Assembly (NCBI RefSeq): GCF_015207605.1
Contig: NZ_JADEWO010000027.1
Location: 1 to 64,000 of the forward strand
Direction: 5' to 3'
DNA: 64,000 nucleotides
From: Oculatella sp. LEGE 06141
GTDB taxonomy: Bacteria; Cyanobacteriota; Cyanobacteriia; Elainellales; Elainellaceae
This document shows, in pieces, positions 17,926 to 26,867 of the stretch. The notes beneath the pieces were generated by a model. That model did no database searches, had not been told where the DNA came from, and was given only the letters and a program-made list of their open reading frames with translations. Within the stretch, counting starts at the first letter, position 1; every line of letters starts with the position of its first letter. The translations under genes were made by a program, and so were the position numbers.

Positions 17926-18903
17926 TTATCCTTTGCGGCTAACTTCCAGCCCTTGCGGCTGTCGGCTAACGGCTTGTTCAAATGTGGTTGTCCAGTCTTG
18001 AATAAATCGATGAATGTTAAAGCGCGATCGCGCCTGCTCTCTAGCGCCTTCCCCTAACAGCCGCGCTTTTTTGGGATGGGCGATCAGGTCTTGCATTCGT
18101 TCAATCAGGCGATCGACATCGGTATCGATGTAGCCAGAAACGCCATTTTCAATCACTGTCCCCAGTTCAGTCGTGGCAAGGCCAACAATGGGCAAACCAA
18201 TCATCATTGCTTCGCACACCGCTAAACCTAAACTGGTGTAGCGCACCGGGTGAAAGAAGAAACGATAGCGGGATTGAAAACTGGGGAGCCTATGATGAGC
18301 AACTTCTCCGATACCGCCAAGCGACTCGGCATCCATTCCCACCAGGTCTAACGGAATGGTCTTTTGAACCTGCTGAAATATGTCCGATCCTAGCCGTCTT
18401 CCGCGATGGCGCAGCCCATTGGCAACCACAATTCCTTTGGGGAGGTCGCCCGTGTAGTGAACATCATCTGGCACCATGACCCCATGTTCAATGACACAGG
18501 TTGGAGTGTTGCCACTGTCCCACATCAGCCGATTGAAGTGGGTCACATGTACCAGCAGGATGTCTGGATCGTTCACCACATGTTGAGTATCGGTGGGATG
18601 CTCACGGGGCGGATCATGCTCTAGGTAGAGTCTGGGCAGTTGTTGCTGTTCTGCCGACAAGATTTCGTATTGATCGTGTAAGTAGTTGCGGCGAGACTGA
18701 AACAGGATGCAGTCAAAGGATTGATGTTTCACATCATCGGCTGCAATGTCATGTACATTGTTTCCCCAGGGAAACCCGCCCAAGCGCCCCCCGTAGCCTT
18801 CTGGGTGGTCTGGCTTGACAGGCAAGTAAAACTCGTGGGGAGACTGGGTCAGGTAGTAGAGATAACTACCGTGAACATGCCAGGTAAGGATACGTAAGGG
18901 CAT
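17926..18903 (-). CDS. GT4-type glycosyltransferase
   Basis: 325 residues. The C-terminal half is GT-B/GT4-like: VVANGLRHRGRRLGSDIFQ, VRYTSLGLAVCEAMMIGLPI (the E-x7-E-type donor motif region) and the helix NIHRFIQDWTTTFEQAV. The N-terminal half (LTWHVHGSYLYYLTQSPHEF) is a less conserved acceptor domain that starts like group-1 transferases acting on glycans. Donor and acceptor are unknown. It is the third gene transcribed in the heptose cluster, 4 bases before the GT4-GmhA fusion, so tight co-expression is expected. Confidence 0.85.
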   Translation of the reverse strand: MPLRILTWHVHGSYLYYLTQSPHEFYLPVKPDHPEGYGGRLGGFPWGNNVHDIAADDVKHQSFDCILFQSRRNYLHDQYEILSAEQQQLPRLYLEHDPPREHPTDTQHVVNDPDILLVHVTHFNRLMWDSGNTPTCVIEHGVMVPDDVHYTGDLPKGIVVANGLRHRGRRLGSDIFQQVQKTIPLDLVGMDAESLGGIGEVAHHRLPSFQSRYRFFFHPVRYTSLGLAVCEAMMIGLPIVGLATTELGTVIENGVSGYIDTDVDRLIERMQDLIAHPKKARLLGEGAREQARSRFNIHRFIQDWTTTFEQAVSRQPQGLEVSRKG

Positions 18904-18944
18904 AAGAGAATGGCAGGTCTAGAAGAGTCGTTGCGTTGGGGACA

Positions 18945-19523
18945 TCAAAGAGATGGGCTTGGCTCAGGCTGCAAGATGAGATGGGATGAACCATCAGCCT
19001 GAACCACAGGTTGAATGCCGATCGCCTTTACTAACTGCACGTAGTAATTGGCCGTAGAAATCGAATCAATGGACGGTTGAGCCGTGTGAGACAATACGCC
19101 GCCGCCAAACTCTTGCGATTGGCCAAGACGGAGCGGAATTCCTGCTAAATAGCAGAGATACGCCAGAGCAAAGGGAGATTGCCCCTGGGTTGTAAAAATG
19201 ATGGCAGCACTGAACTGACGTACCCTCATGGCGGTAATCAGCGCTTCACTGTGTGGCGCAAACGCACAGGACTGATTCGTATTCTCGCTACTGCTCAACC
19301 GATCTGGTTCGTGAGCAATGCCCCACTGCTGCAATGAGTTAACCTCAAGCCAGGGCAAGTGATTTTGAATCACATGGCTCTCGTGCGTGGTGAGCAATAT
19401 CATGGGGGTTGCAGGGAACCCCTGACGGAGCGATCGCACTGCCGTTTGAAGTTCTAACACCGCCTCCCAGTTCTCGAAACAGAGCAACAAAAGCCGATCA
19501 ACCGTTTGCCACCGATCAGGCAT
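18945..19523 (-). CDS. Half-length, decayed GT9 N-terminal domain
   Basis: 192 residues that align by eye with the N-terminal half of GT9 proteins, especially unit two of the double GT9 at 8851-10959: AAIIFTTQGQSPFALAYLCYLAGIPLRLGQSQ parallels AAVILTSFSQSPHPPALACALAGIPLRLGES (shown here in pieces). The usual GDV motif is replaced (FENWEAVLELQTAV) and the whole donor-binding C-terminal half is missing. ATG at 19523 overlaps the upstream GT9 stop by eight bases. It cannot be a working heptosyltransferase alone; it could be a partner subunit of its neighbour or a remnant of an ancestral tandem GT9. Confidence 0.7.
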   Translation of the reverse strand: MPDRWQTVDRLLLLCFENWEAVLELQTAVRSLRQGFPATPMILLTTHESHVIQNHLPWLEVNSLQQWGIAHEPDRLSSSENTNQSCAFAPHSEALITAMRVRQFSAAIIFTTQGQSPFALAYLCYLAGIPLRLGQSQEFGGGVLSHTAQPSIDSISTANYYVQLVKAIGIQPVVQADGSSHLILQPEPSPSL

Positions 19524-20538
19524 AAACCACCTCCCGCAACAGATCCCTGGCTTCCACCAGCACACTGGCCGGAGTAGGCTGACCCACGACAACACGGTGC
19601 CGCTGCCGATCGAGCGGTGCCCAACGGTGCGGGTCGGAATTGGAGAAAATGACCACGCTGTTGACCTGTAGCGCATCGGCCAAATGAGAAACACCCGTGT
19701 CGTTGCAGATTAAAAGCCGAGCCTGTTTCAACAAAGCGGCGATCGCCCCCAGGCTCGTTTGTCCAGCCAGATCAATGACCGGATAGCGCATCTGGTTAGC
19801 AACGGCTGTAGTGAGTTCTGCTTCTGCTGCTGTTCCGGTTAGTACCACTGGAAACCCATCTGCCGCGATCGCATCGGCAACCGCCGCAAAATGGTGTAAC
19901 GACCAGCGGCGATCGCTCACGCTTGCCCCCGGATGAATACAGACATAACCACCGGGCTGTAATGATTGAACTGAGGAAATACCAGCCAATGCCTGCCAGT
20001 CTGATTCCAACAATGGAAACTCTAGCTGCTCTCCCTGTAGAGGGATGTCCAAAAGCTCCAGTAACCGTAGATGCCGCCATACCTCCGGCTCATGCTCAGG
20101 ATAAGGCAGGAAACGCTCGGCATCCGGGCAATAGTGACCCGCAGGATAAAACCCAGCCGTTTGGTGTGCGCCCAACAACACAGCAAAGGCGTTGATGTAG
20201 GAACCATTACCATGCATTTGCAAAGCCAGATCAAACGGCTGCTGCTGCATGTGTGATAGAAACGACACAGTTTGCTGCGGGCAAAGCGGCACCTCTGGAA
20301 TTCCCGGATAGCCGGGAAACTCCAGCCAGTCATCGACATAATGACAAAATCGTTGCACAAACTGAACGGCCCACGGGAGACCCATGAGCGTTATTCGGGC
20401 ATGGGGAAAGGCAACTCGTAGCGCTCTCAATGCAGGAACCAGGCAAAGCAAATCCCCTAGCCCTGGGAGCGATCGCACAATAACGACTCTGTGGGGTAGA
20501 TTCCCCAATGGATCGGTTGAGTTGAGATGTTGTCTCAC
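19516..20538 (-). CDS. GT9 heptosyltransferase-type glycosyltransferase (first gene of cluster)
   Basis: 340 residues: VVIVRSLPGLGDLLCLVPAL near the start, YVCIHPGASVSDRRWSLHHF near 195 and LLICNDTGVSHLADALQVN near 265, the donor-site motifs of the GT9 family. The start is GTG at 20538, preceded by GGGAG and GAGAGG. It opens the ten-gene minus-strand cluster. A hairpin with stem ATTCCAGG/CCTGGAAT (20631-20652) lies about 95 bases upstream and may be an operator or transcript leader. Confidence 0.9.
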   Translation of the reverse strand: MRQHLNSTDPLGNLPHRVVIVRSLPGLGDLLCLVPALRALRVAFPHARITLMGLPWAVQFVQRFCHYVDDWLEFPGYPGIPEVPLCPQQTVSFLSHMQQQPFDLALQMHGNGSYINAFAVLLGAHQTAGFYPAGHYCPDAERFLPYPEHEPEVWRHLRLLELLDIPLQGEQLEFPLLESDWQALAGISSVQSLQPGGYVCIHPGASVSDRRWSLHHFAAVADAIAADGFPVVLTGTAAEAELTTAVANQMRYPVIDLAGQTSLGAIAALLKQARLLICNDTGVSHLADALQVNSVVIFSNSDPHRWAPLDRQRHRVVVGQPTPASVLVEARDLLREVVYA

Positions 20539-21499
20539 CTCTCACTCCCTATGAATGTAAATACTATCGATTGAAATGGATTGAGATTGATTGAGATGCG
20601 GCACCACACCGTTAGCGGATCTGCTGCTTCATTCCAGGCGATACCCTGGAATATGGGAAAATGAACTATAGATAAATGGCCGAAAGCCTTGATGTATCCG
20701 GGGATGAACGATGCCCATTAGCCTTGGTTCAGAGCCATTCAGCTATAGACGGTAGACCCAAACATGCACTACAGTGATGCGCTTGCGAGTCAGTTGTATA
20801 AGTCATCGTAGTGAGTCTGTTCCTTTAAATTCATCAGGCATTTGCACAAAGAATAACGGGAAGTTTCATTGCTTCGTTGGGCAACTGCACAACAGTTCAG
20901 AATGGAAGACGGCCAAGAAGAAAAGGCATTGCTGAATTGCGGTATGAACTTACCCCTTACCCCCTAAGGAACGTCCGAACCTGCAAAGTTCCCAAAGTTG
21001 GAGGGTTTAGGAGGCAAGCAAAGCCATCATCGTCACCTCATCCGTTCATTCTGCCATGCCGCAGGGACGCAGCGATCGCCCCACTCCGCATGGGTTTGTT
21101 AAAGAGCTACCCATGCCTTGCAAAATTGTTTTATCAACGATTAAACGGCAAACGGTATCCGGAAAAACAATTGCTGCTTTTAAAGACAGGGTGAGCAGTG
21201 GTTGGCTTCAACTCACTCCATATAGCCGTTTCTAAACATTTATCCCCTGCAATCAACCGCCTTTCAGCCTGTAGCTCCGTATCATAATTGGTTTCTAGCC
21301 AAAGGTGACGCAATTTAACTGGCACAATCTTACCGTTTCAGCCGCCCCTTCGATTTAGTCTGTCCCTTTGGAAAGATGACACCAATGGATACTCTGACGA
21401 TACTGCTCTTTTCGGCGAGTAATCAACTTCAACATCATTGATACTCCATTGGTCTACTTGTGCTTTCAATCTTGTATTAAGGCTGACAAAAGGAAATTC
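20539..21499. other. Long intergenic region between divergent genes
   Basis: About 960 bases between the glycan cluster (-) and the CdaR-like regulator (+). It holds the hairpin ATTCCAGG/CCTGGAAT (20631-20638 with 20645-20652), direct TTGAGAT repeats near 20580, and only short frames with improbable composition. No tRNA or recognisable gene remnant was found. It likely contains the cluster promoter and the regulator promoter with long leaders. Confidence 0.5.
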
Positions 21500-22726
21500 A
21501 TGTTAAGCGCATCTGCACGATTCACTCAGATTGCCAGCACCATTACAGATAGAGTTGCAGAATTGTTGTACGCCCCTGTTTTTGTGACCGATGAGAAAGG
21601 GGTAGTGATTACAAGCAGTGAACCTCACCAAATTGGTTTGCCGTTTGGCTTAGAGCAGAGAGAAGCAGGGTTAACGCAGTACCTGCGCGTGCCGCTATGC
21701 CATGAAACCAAAACCGGGGAAGTGATTATTGGTAAACCGCCCAGGCAGGAGCGGATTTCACTCCAATTAGCTCAAGTACTGATAGAACTGGTCATTAATC
21801 AAGCTGCAACGGTCGATCGCCTGCCAAGCCAGCCCGACTTGAAAAATCAACTGATTTCTGACCTGCTGCACGACCAAATTGAAGATGAAGCGTTGATGCT
21901 CAGTCAGGCTAAGCGGTTGGGCATTGATTTGTCTCCTCCCAGAGCGGTGATTCTGATTGATGCCACAGACTACATCATTGGTAAACCAGGTGGTTCCGAG
22001 CCAATGCTTTCAACGTTAGAACAAGGCCGTCGCGCTCAACTCGTGATTGGCAGCATTGTTAGTTTCTTCCATCTCCCCAATGACACGATTTGCGCGAATT
22101 TAGGTCAGGGTGAAATTGCGGTTCTCAAAGCCAGTGATACTAAAAATCTTGACCTGTGGGCGAACAGGGATGACGTTGTAGACGGTGCTAGCTCATCATG
22201 GGCTAACTTAGCCGCACTTAAACGGGCAGCAGACGCGTTGTTGCTACGCTTGCGTGGTGATACAGGCGCATCAATTGATATTGGCATTGGTCGCTATCAT
22301 CCTGGACTCTTTGGGTTACCTCGCTCTTACGAAGATGCAAAAGCCGCGCTCTCTTTGGGAAGTCGGTTTCAAGGGCACAACCGGATTCACTGTTTGGGAG
22401 AACTCGGAATTGCTGCGTTTGTGGGTGTTGCAGACGAGAGTACCAAAGTGGATCTGGCTAAGTATTTGCTCAGTCCGTTGGATCACGAAGCCGAGTTAAT
22501 TGCCACACTTGATGTCTTTTTTAGCGAAAATTGCTGTCCCTCGTCTGCTGCGCGACGGCTTTCTATCCATCGCAACACGCTAGGCTATCGGCTCGACAAA
22601 ATTGCTTCATTGACCGGGCTAGATCCACGCAAATTTGACGACGCTGTGCAAATGCGGCTCTCTCTCCTGTTGCGATCGCTGCAATCGTTCCAGCCCGATC
22701 GCCTCAGGCCAGAAAAAGCTGCTTAG
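21500..22726 (+). CDS. CdaR/PucR-type transcriptional regulator
   Basis: 408 residues. The N-terminal ~130 (YAPVFVTDEKGVVITSSEP, then EVIIGKPPRQERISLQLAQV) resembles the sugar-diacid sensor domain of CdaR. A central GGDEF-like CdaR region follows. The last ~65 (FFSENCCPSSAARRLSIHRN followed by TLGYRLDKIASLTGLDPR) form the PucR-type helix-turn-helix. Such proteins are ligand-controlled activators. ATG at 21500 is supported by AGGA at 21491-21494. It is divergent from the heptose/glycosyltransferase cluster, with ~960 bases between, so it is a reasonable but unproven candidate regulator of that cluster. The stop codon lies inside the terminal repeat of the element that follows. Confidence 0.88.
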   Translation: MLSASARFTQIASTITDRVAELLYAPVFVTDEKGVVITSSEPHQIGLPFGLEQREAGLTQYLRVPLCHETKTGEVIIGKPPRQERISLQLAQVLIELVINQAATVDRLPSQPDLKNQLISDLLHDQIEDEALMLSQAKRLGIDLSPPRAVILIDATDYIIGKPGGSEPMLSTLEQGRRAQLVIGSIVSFFHLPNDTICANLGQGEIAVLKASDTKNLDLWANRDDVVDGASSSWANLAALKRAADALLLRLRGDTGASIDIGIGRYHPGLFGLPRSYEDAKAALSLGSRFQGHNRIHCLGELGIAAFVGVADESTKVDLAKYLLSPLDHEAELIATLDVFFSENCCPSSAARRLSIHRNTLGYRLDKIASLTGLDPRKFDDAVQMRLSLLLRSLQSFQPDRLRPEKAA

Positions 22727-22906
22727 AGGGTGTCTGAGAATGGCTCAACATTCTAAATTAGCCCCCTAAATCCCCCAATTTTGGGAGACTTTGAAACAGA
22801 ATTGATTCGGAAGTCCCCGTTCGGCTGAGCGCTCACGTCGAAGCCAAAATTGGGGGATTAGGGGGCGGTTCGAGTTGGAGCTTAGCACTTTTAAGACATC
22901 CTCTTA
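22723..22906. mobile_element. MITE-like inverted-repeat element
   Basis: About 184 bases without coding capacity. Outer ends match as imperfect inverted repeats (22723-22738 against 22891-22906, 12 of 16). Inner arms GCCCCCTAAATCCCCCAATT (from 22761) and its reverse complement around 22844-22866 differ by one base. This cytosine-rich arm is a well-known dispersed motif in cyanobacterial genomes. No transposase is encoded, so movement would need an enzyme in trans. Confidence 0.8.
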
Positions 22907-22976
22907 AGAAGCATCCAAAACCAGCCGGGAGAGTCATGCTGCTCCCACCTAATGATATTGCACCTTTCACTGAGCC

Positions 22977-24227
22977 ATGCATATTGTTCTGATTCCCGGT
23001 AGCTATCAACCCGATCGCTGCGGTGTTGCCCATTACACTGCCCGTCTTCGCACCGTTTTAGCAGAGCGTGGAGTTACCTCAACGGTACTCACCACCCATG
23101 CCGCTGCCGCAGTTGCCAGCAACCCAACGGTGGTAGGGGCTGGTCACGCCTGGCAACTAACGGATCTGCTGCCGCTGCTTCAAGCCATTCGCTCGACTCC
23201 AGCCGATGTCTTGCACATCCAACATGCTGCTGGCAGTTATGGCTTCCAACGTGCCATTTTTTTGCTGCCCTGGCTGTTGCGGCGGGTGGGATATCGCCAA
23301 CCGATTGTCACCACGGCTCATGAGTATGGCTGGTGGGAATGGCACCCCAATCGGATTCCACCCCGGTTACTGGAGTGGCTAAAACAATGGGGACAGCAGC
23401 GCGGCTGGTGGGATCAAGAAGATGGATTCCTGCTGACCGGGAGCAACGCGATTATCACCACCAATGCCAACGCTAAAACCATTATTCGTAGCCGTCTTCC
23501 CCAGCTTGGCGATCGCCTCCATTTCATCCCAATTGGTGCAAACGTTGAAGTCGTACCGATCGAGCGATCGCTGGCTCAGGCTCAACTGCGGCAACAGTAT
23601 GGTTGGTCAACCGCAACCCAGGTGATTGCCTTCTTCGGCTTCCTTCATCCCGTTAAGGGGTTAGAAACATTGCTGCCTGCGTTTCAGCAAGTGGTGCAGC
23701 AAGCACCGCAGGCGCGACTGTTGCTAATTGGTGGTGTGGAAAGCCTCGCCTTGCGCGGTGAGGACGCTCAACGCTATTGGCAGCAACTCCATCAGCAGGT
23801 GGCTGACCTTGGCCTGACTCATTCCGTGAAGCTAACAGGTTATGTTGATGCTGCAACCGCCTCTCATTATTTATCCGGAGCAGACATTGGCGTGTTGCCC
23901 TTCAACCACGGCATTACCCTTAAAAGCGGCTCGTTGTTAACCCTGTTTGCTCACCGCTTGCCCACGATCGCCACTCGTAAAGAACAGCTCGATGCCGAAC
24001 TGGACGATCGCCACGTGATTCATCTGGTGCCGCCCCGTGACCCAGCGGCTCTCACTCAAGCACTGCTCACGGTGTTGCAGGATGCTGCTCTACGCGATCG
24101 CCTGTCCCAACGCGCCGCTTCCCTGGCTCAGCGCTTTCAGTGGGAGACGATCGCCCGTCAACATCTGGAGATCTATCAGGCTGTTTGCCGCCAAACCAAC
24201 AGAGATTATTCGGTTGCTAAGGGTTGA
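22977..24227 (+). CDS. GT4 glycosyltransferase
   Basis: 416 residues in GT-B fold: HIVLIPGSYQPDRCGVAHYT at the start, IAFFGFLHPVKGLETLLPAF around residue 225, LLIGGVESLALRG, and the donor motif region VGVLPFNHGITLKSGSLLTL near 305. It transfers a nucleotide-sugar residue; the substrate is unknown. The N-terminal motif CGVAHYT is typical of transferases for exported polysaccharides. It is 70 bases beyond the MITE-like element. Its last 22 bases overlap the tail of the convergent hybrid kinase gene. Confidence 0.88.
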   Translation: MHIVLIPGSYQPDRCGVAHYTARLRTVLAERGVTSTVLTTHAAAAVASNPTVVGAGHAWQLTDLLPLLQAIRSTPADVLHIQHAAGSYGFQRAIFLLPWLLRRVGYRQPIVTTAHEYGWWEWHPNRIPPRLLEWLKQWGQQRGWWDQEDGFLLTGSNAIITTNANAKTIIRSRLPQLGDRLHFIPIGANVEVVPIERSLAQAQLRQQYGWSTATQVIAFFGFLHPVKGLETLLPAFQQVVQQAPQARLLLIGGVESLALRGEDAQRYWQQLHQQVADLGLTHSVKLTGYVDAATASHYLSGADIGVLPFNHGITLKSGSLLTLFAHRLPTIATRKEQLDAELDDRHVIHLVPPRDPAALTQALLTVLQDAALRDRLSQRAASLAQRFQWETIARQHLEIYQAVCRQTNRDYSVAKG

Positions 24228-26224
24228 GCGATGGGGCTTTTCGCCAGACGTGCGATCGCTGCGATCAATTCCTCAGGATCTACTGGCTTGGCAATATGTT
24301 GCTGAAATCCAGCCGCGATCGCCTTCTCGCAGTCTCCTTCCGTCGCGTAGGCCGTCAGGGCGATCGCAGGCAGGTTGCCGCCGCGATCGGCAGGCCGCTT
24401 ACGAATCGCTTGAATCAGCTCGTATCCGTCTTTCTCGGGCATGGCAATATCGCTCACCAGCACATCAGGCATTAACCCATGCAACAGCTCCAGCACCTCA
24501 TCCGCTGAGGCCACCGCCCGCACGCTGGCTCCGTGCTGCTCTATCATCAAAATCAGGAATTCGCGGGTATCCACTTCATCATCTACAATCAGCACCTGAA
24601 TGCCGCTCAAATCGGTTGACGACATCGTTTGCTCAGATGTGGGGCAACTGCCATTCTGGTCAGCTTGACTATCCCACAGGGGCAGTTTGACGGTAAAGGT
24701 TGCGCCTGTTCCTTCGCCTTTGCTATGGGCCGTAACCGTACCGTTGTTCAACTCTGTCAAATGGCGAACGATCGCCAGCCCCAGCCCTAGACCACCATAG
24801 GCTCGCGTCGTGGTGCTGTCGGCCTGGCGAAACCGTTCAAACACGTGTGGCAAAAAGTCGGGATGAATTCCCATCCCGGTATCAGCAATTTCGATCACCG
24901 CCTGTCCATCGTCTCGTTTCAGGCGAACCGCAATCTCACCATGTTCTGGCGTAAATTTAACCGCGTTAGACAACAGGTTCCACACCACCTGCTGTAACCG
25001 ATCGGGATCGCCGCACACCCGGTTAGCCGATTCGTCATACTCTACGGTCAGCCCGATCGATTTATCTTCTGCCTGGGGGCGCACCGAATCTACGGCGGCT
25101 TCAATGATGGTCTTTAGCCCCACCGCATAGCGGTTCAACCGCAGTTTGCCCTGCATAATCAGCGAGACATCCAGAATGTCTTCTACCAGTTGCGCCTGGG
25201 CGCGGGCATTGCGTTCGATCGCCTCTAACGCTCGTTGCATCGTTGCATCATCAAACTTGCGCGTCCGTAATAACTGTGCCCATCCCAGCATGGCATTGAG
25301 CGGCGTTCGCAATTCATGCGACAGCACAGCTAAAAACTCGTCTTTCATCTGGTTGGCCGTTTCTGCCTGCTGCCGCGCGGCCTGCTCTTGAATGATTTGT
25401 GCCCGAACCTCTTCTGATTGCTTCCGTTCGGTGATGTCTTCAATTGTGCCCACATGCCCAATCAGTTTTCCTTCGTTCGAAAACATGGGGGACGATCGCA
25501 CATGGGTCCAGCGCACCGTTTCGGGTGTTTGTTGAAACCGCACCTCGCCCGAATATTCTCGAACATTTTGGGCGCAAGCAAACCAGGTGTCTCGTACCCG
25601 CTCTAAATCCTCTGGATGCATGAAGCCCAGCCAGCCGTCTCCCAGGCTTTCGGGTAAGGTAAACCCGCAAATTGCCTGACAACGAGGGTTGGTGTAGGTA
25701 CAGTACCCCTCAACGTTCGTTAGAAAAATTCCCACCGGAGAACAGGCGCTCAACAGGCGAAACCGCTCTTCGCTGGTTCGCAGTTCGGTGTTCATCGCTT
25801 CCAGTTGAGCGGCCTGTCGTTTAATTTCCTGTGCCTTCTCGAATAGCTCGACAAATACAGACACTTTGGAGAGCAAAATTTCGGCTTCGATGGGCTTGAG
25901 CAGATAATCAACCGCACCGAGAGAATATCCCTTAAACACCATGTTTTCGCTGGTGCTAAAGGCGGTCAAAAAGATAATGGGAGTGTAGCGCGATCGCTCC
26001 CGACTGCGGATTAAGGTAGCCGTCTCAAAGCCGTCCATCCCTGGCATCTGCACGTCCAGCAAGATAACCGCAAAGTCTTGATGCAGCAGACATCTCAACG
26101 CCTCTTCGCCTGAATGTGCCTTGACCAAATTGCCGCCAAGACCGCCCAACACCGCTTCTAGTGCCAGTAGATTTTCTGGATGGTCGTCAACCAGGAGAAT
26201 ACTAACGGTAGAGTTCGACTGCAT
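24206..26224 (-). CDS. Hybrid histidine kinase, REC-PAS-HisKA-HATPase-REC
   Basis: 672 residues. An N-terminal receiver (~5-125, VSILLVDDHPEN, phospho-Asp in VILLDVQMPGMDG) is followed by a short helix, a PAS domain (~150-265, ending in GTIEDITERKQSE), HisKA (~290-360, [19 protein letters not shown] with the phospho-His), HATPase (~400-515, GLGLGLAIV) and a second receiver (~545-665, VLIVDDEVDTREF). No membrane segment is seen, so it is cytoplasmic. It receives and passes phosphate within one chain. ATG at 26224 starts 5 bases after the cheB-like stop. With CheR and CheB it forms a signalling operon. Confidence 0.92.
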   Translation of the reverse strand: MQSNSTVSILLVDDHPENLLALEAVLGGLGGNLVKAHSGEEALRCLLHQDFAVILLDVQMPGMDGFETATLIRSRERSRYTPIIFLTAFSTSENMVFKGYSLGAVDYLLKPIEAEILLSKVSVFVELFEKAQEIKRQAAQLEAMNTELRTSEERFRLLSACSPVGIFLTNVEGYCTYTNPRCQAICGFTLPESLGDGWLGFMHPEDLERVRDTWFACAQNVREYSGEVRFQQTPETVRWTHVRSSPMFSNEGKLIGHVGTIEDITERKQSEEVRAQIIQEQAARQQAETANQMKDEFLAVLSHELRTPLNAMLGWAQLLRTRKFDDATMQRALEAIERNARAQAQLVEDILDVSLIMQGKLRLNRYAVGLKTIIEAAVDSVRPQAEDKSIGLTVEYDESANRVCGDPDRLQQVVWNLLSNAVKFTPEHGEIAVRLKRDDGQAVIEIADTGMGIHPDFLPHVFERFRQADSTTTRAYGGLGLGLAIVRHLTELNNGTVTAHSKGEGTGATFTVKLPLWDSQADQNGSCPTSEQTMSSTDLSGIQVLIVDDEVDTREFLILMIEQHGASVRAVASADEVLELLHGLMPDVLVSDIAMPEKDGYELIQAIRKRPADRGGNLPAIALTAYATEGDCEKAIAAGFQQHIAKPVDPEELIAAIARLAKSPIAQPLATE

Positions 26225-26228
26225 GAGT

Positions 26229-26867
26229 TTATAGGTGCGCGGGCTGACACAAACTGACCAGACGGGGGGCAATTTCAGGTAGCGGTAAAATCCAGTCTAC
26301 GCCGACTGAATCACTTCTGTCGCGCGATCCCATTCTTTGAGGAGCCAATTGCACTTCGGCCAGACGGTTGACACAAGCAATCGCGGCTTCTGGCATCACG
26401 GTACTTTCAGACGTTCTGGGGTCTTGGACGATCGCCACGCCGCCTCTTGCTTTCACCTTAGCCAATCCTTTCGCACCATCTTGATTGGCTCCCGTTAAAA
26501 CCACGCCAATGACCCGTTCAGCGTAAGCATCAGCAGCCGATTCAAACAGCACATCTATCGAAGGACGAGCATAGGAAACGGGTGGATCGGTTGACAGGCT
26601 AAAACAGTCTCGGTCAACCAGCAGATGATAATCAGCCGGTGCTATGTAAATCTGCCCTGGTTGAATCTCGTCTTTATCTTCAACCTCTTTGAGCGGTAGG
26701 GCGACATATTCTTGTAAAAACAGGCTCATCATGTCGTCAGAATCTTTATGACGATGTTGTACGATCGCCAGAGGCACCCAAAAATCGGGAGGTAAGCCAC
26801 CCAGCAATACTCTCAAGGCAGACAGTCCACCTAATGACGTGCCGATCACAATCAGGTCAAACGCCAC
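26229..26867 (-). CDS. CheB-type methylesterase domain protein
   Basis: 212 residues of the CheB catalytic domain with no receiver domain in front. The catalytic triad is visible: Ser in GTSLGGLSAL, His in IVQHRHKD and Asp in GANQDGAKGL. CheB removes methyl groups from (or deamidates) glutamates of sensory receptors. The start is GTG at 26867, whose first base is also the last base of the cheR stop codon, a one-base overlap. Without a receiver, control may come from the hybrid kinase encoded directly downstream. Confidence 0.92.
   Translation of the reverse strand: MAFDLIVIGTSLGGLSALRVLLGGLPPDFWVPLAIVQHRHKDSDDMMSLFLQEYVALPLKEVEDKDEIQPGQIYIAPADYHLLVDRDCFSLSTDPPVSYARPSIDVLFESAADAYAERVIGVVLTGANQDGAKGLAKVKARGGVAIVQDPRTSESTVMPEAAIACVNRLAEVQLAPQRMGSRDRSDSVGVDWILPLPEIAPRLVSLCQPAHL

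Noticed and set aside
20877-21194. 105-residue frame in the long intergenic region
   Set aside because: Composition rich in Arg, Pro and Lys with no domain pattern and no ribosome binding site; likely chance.
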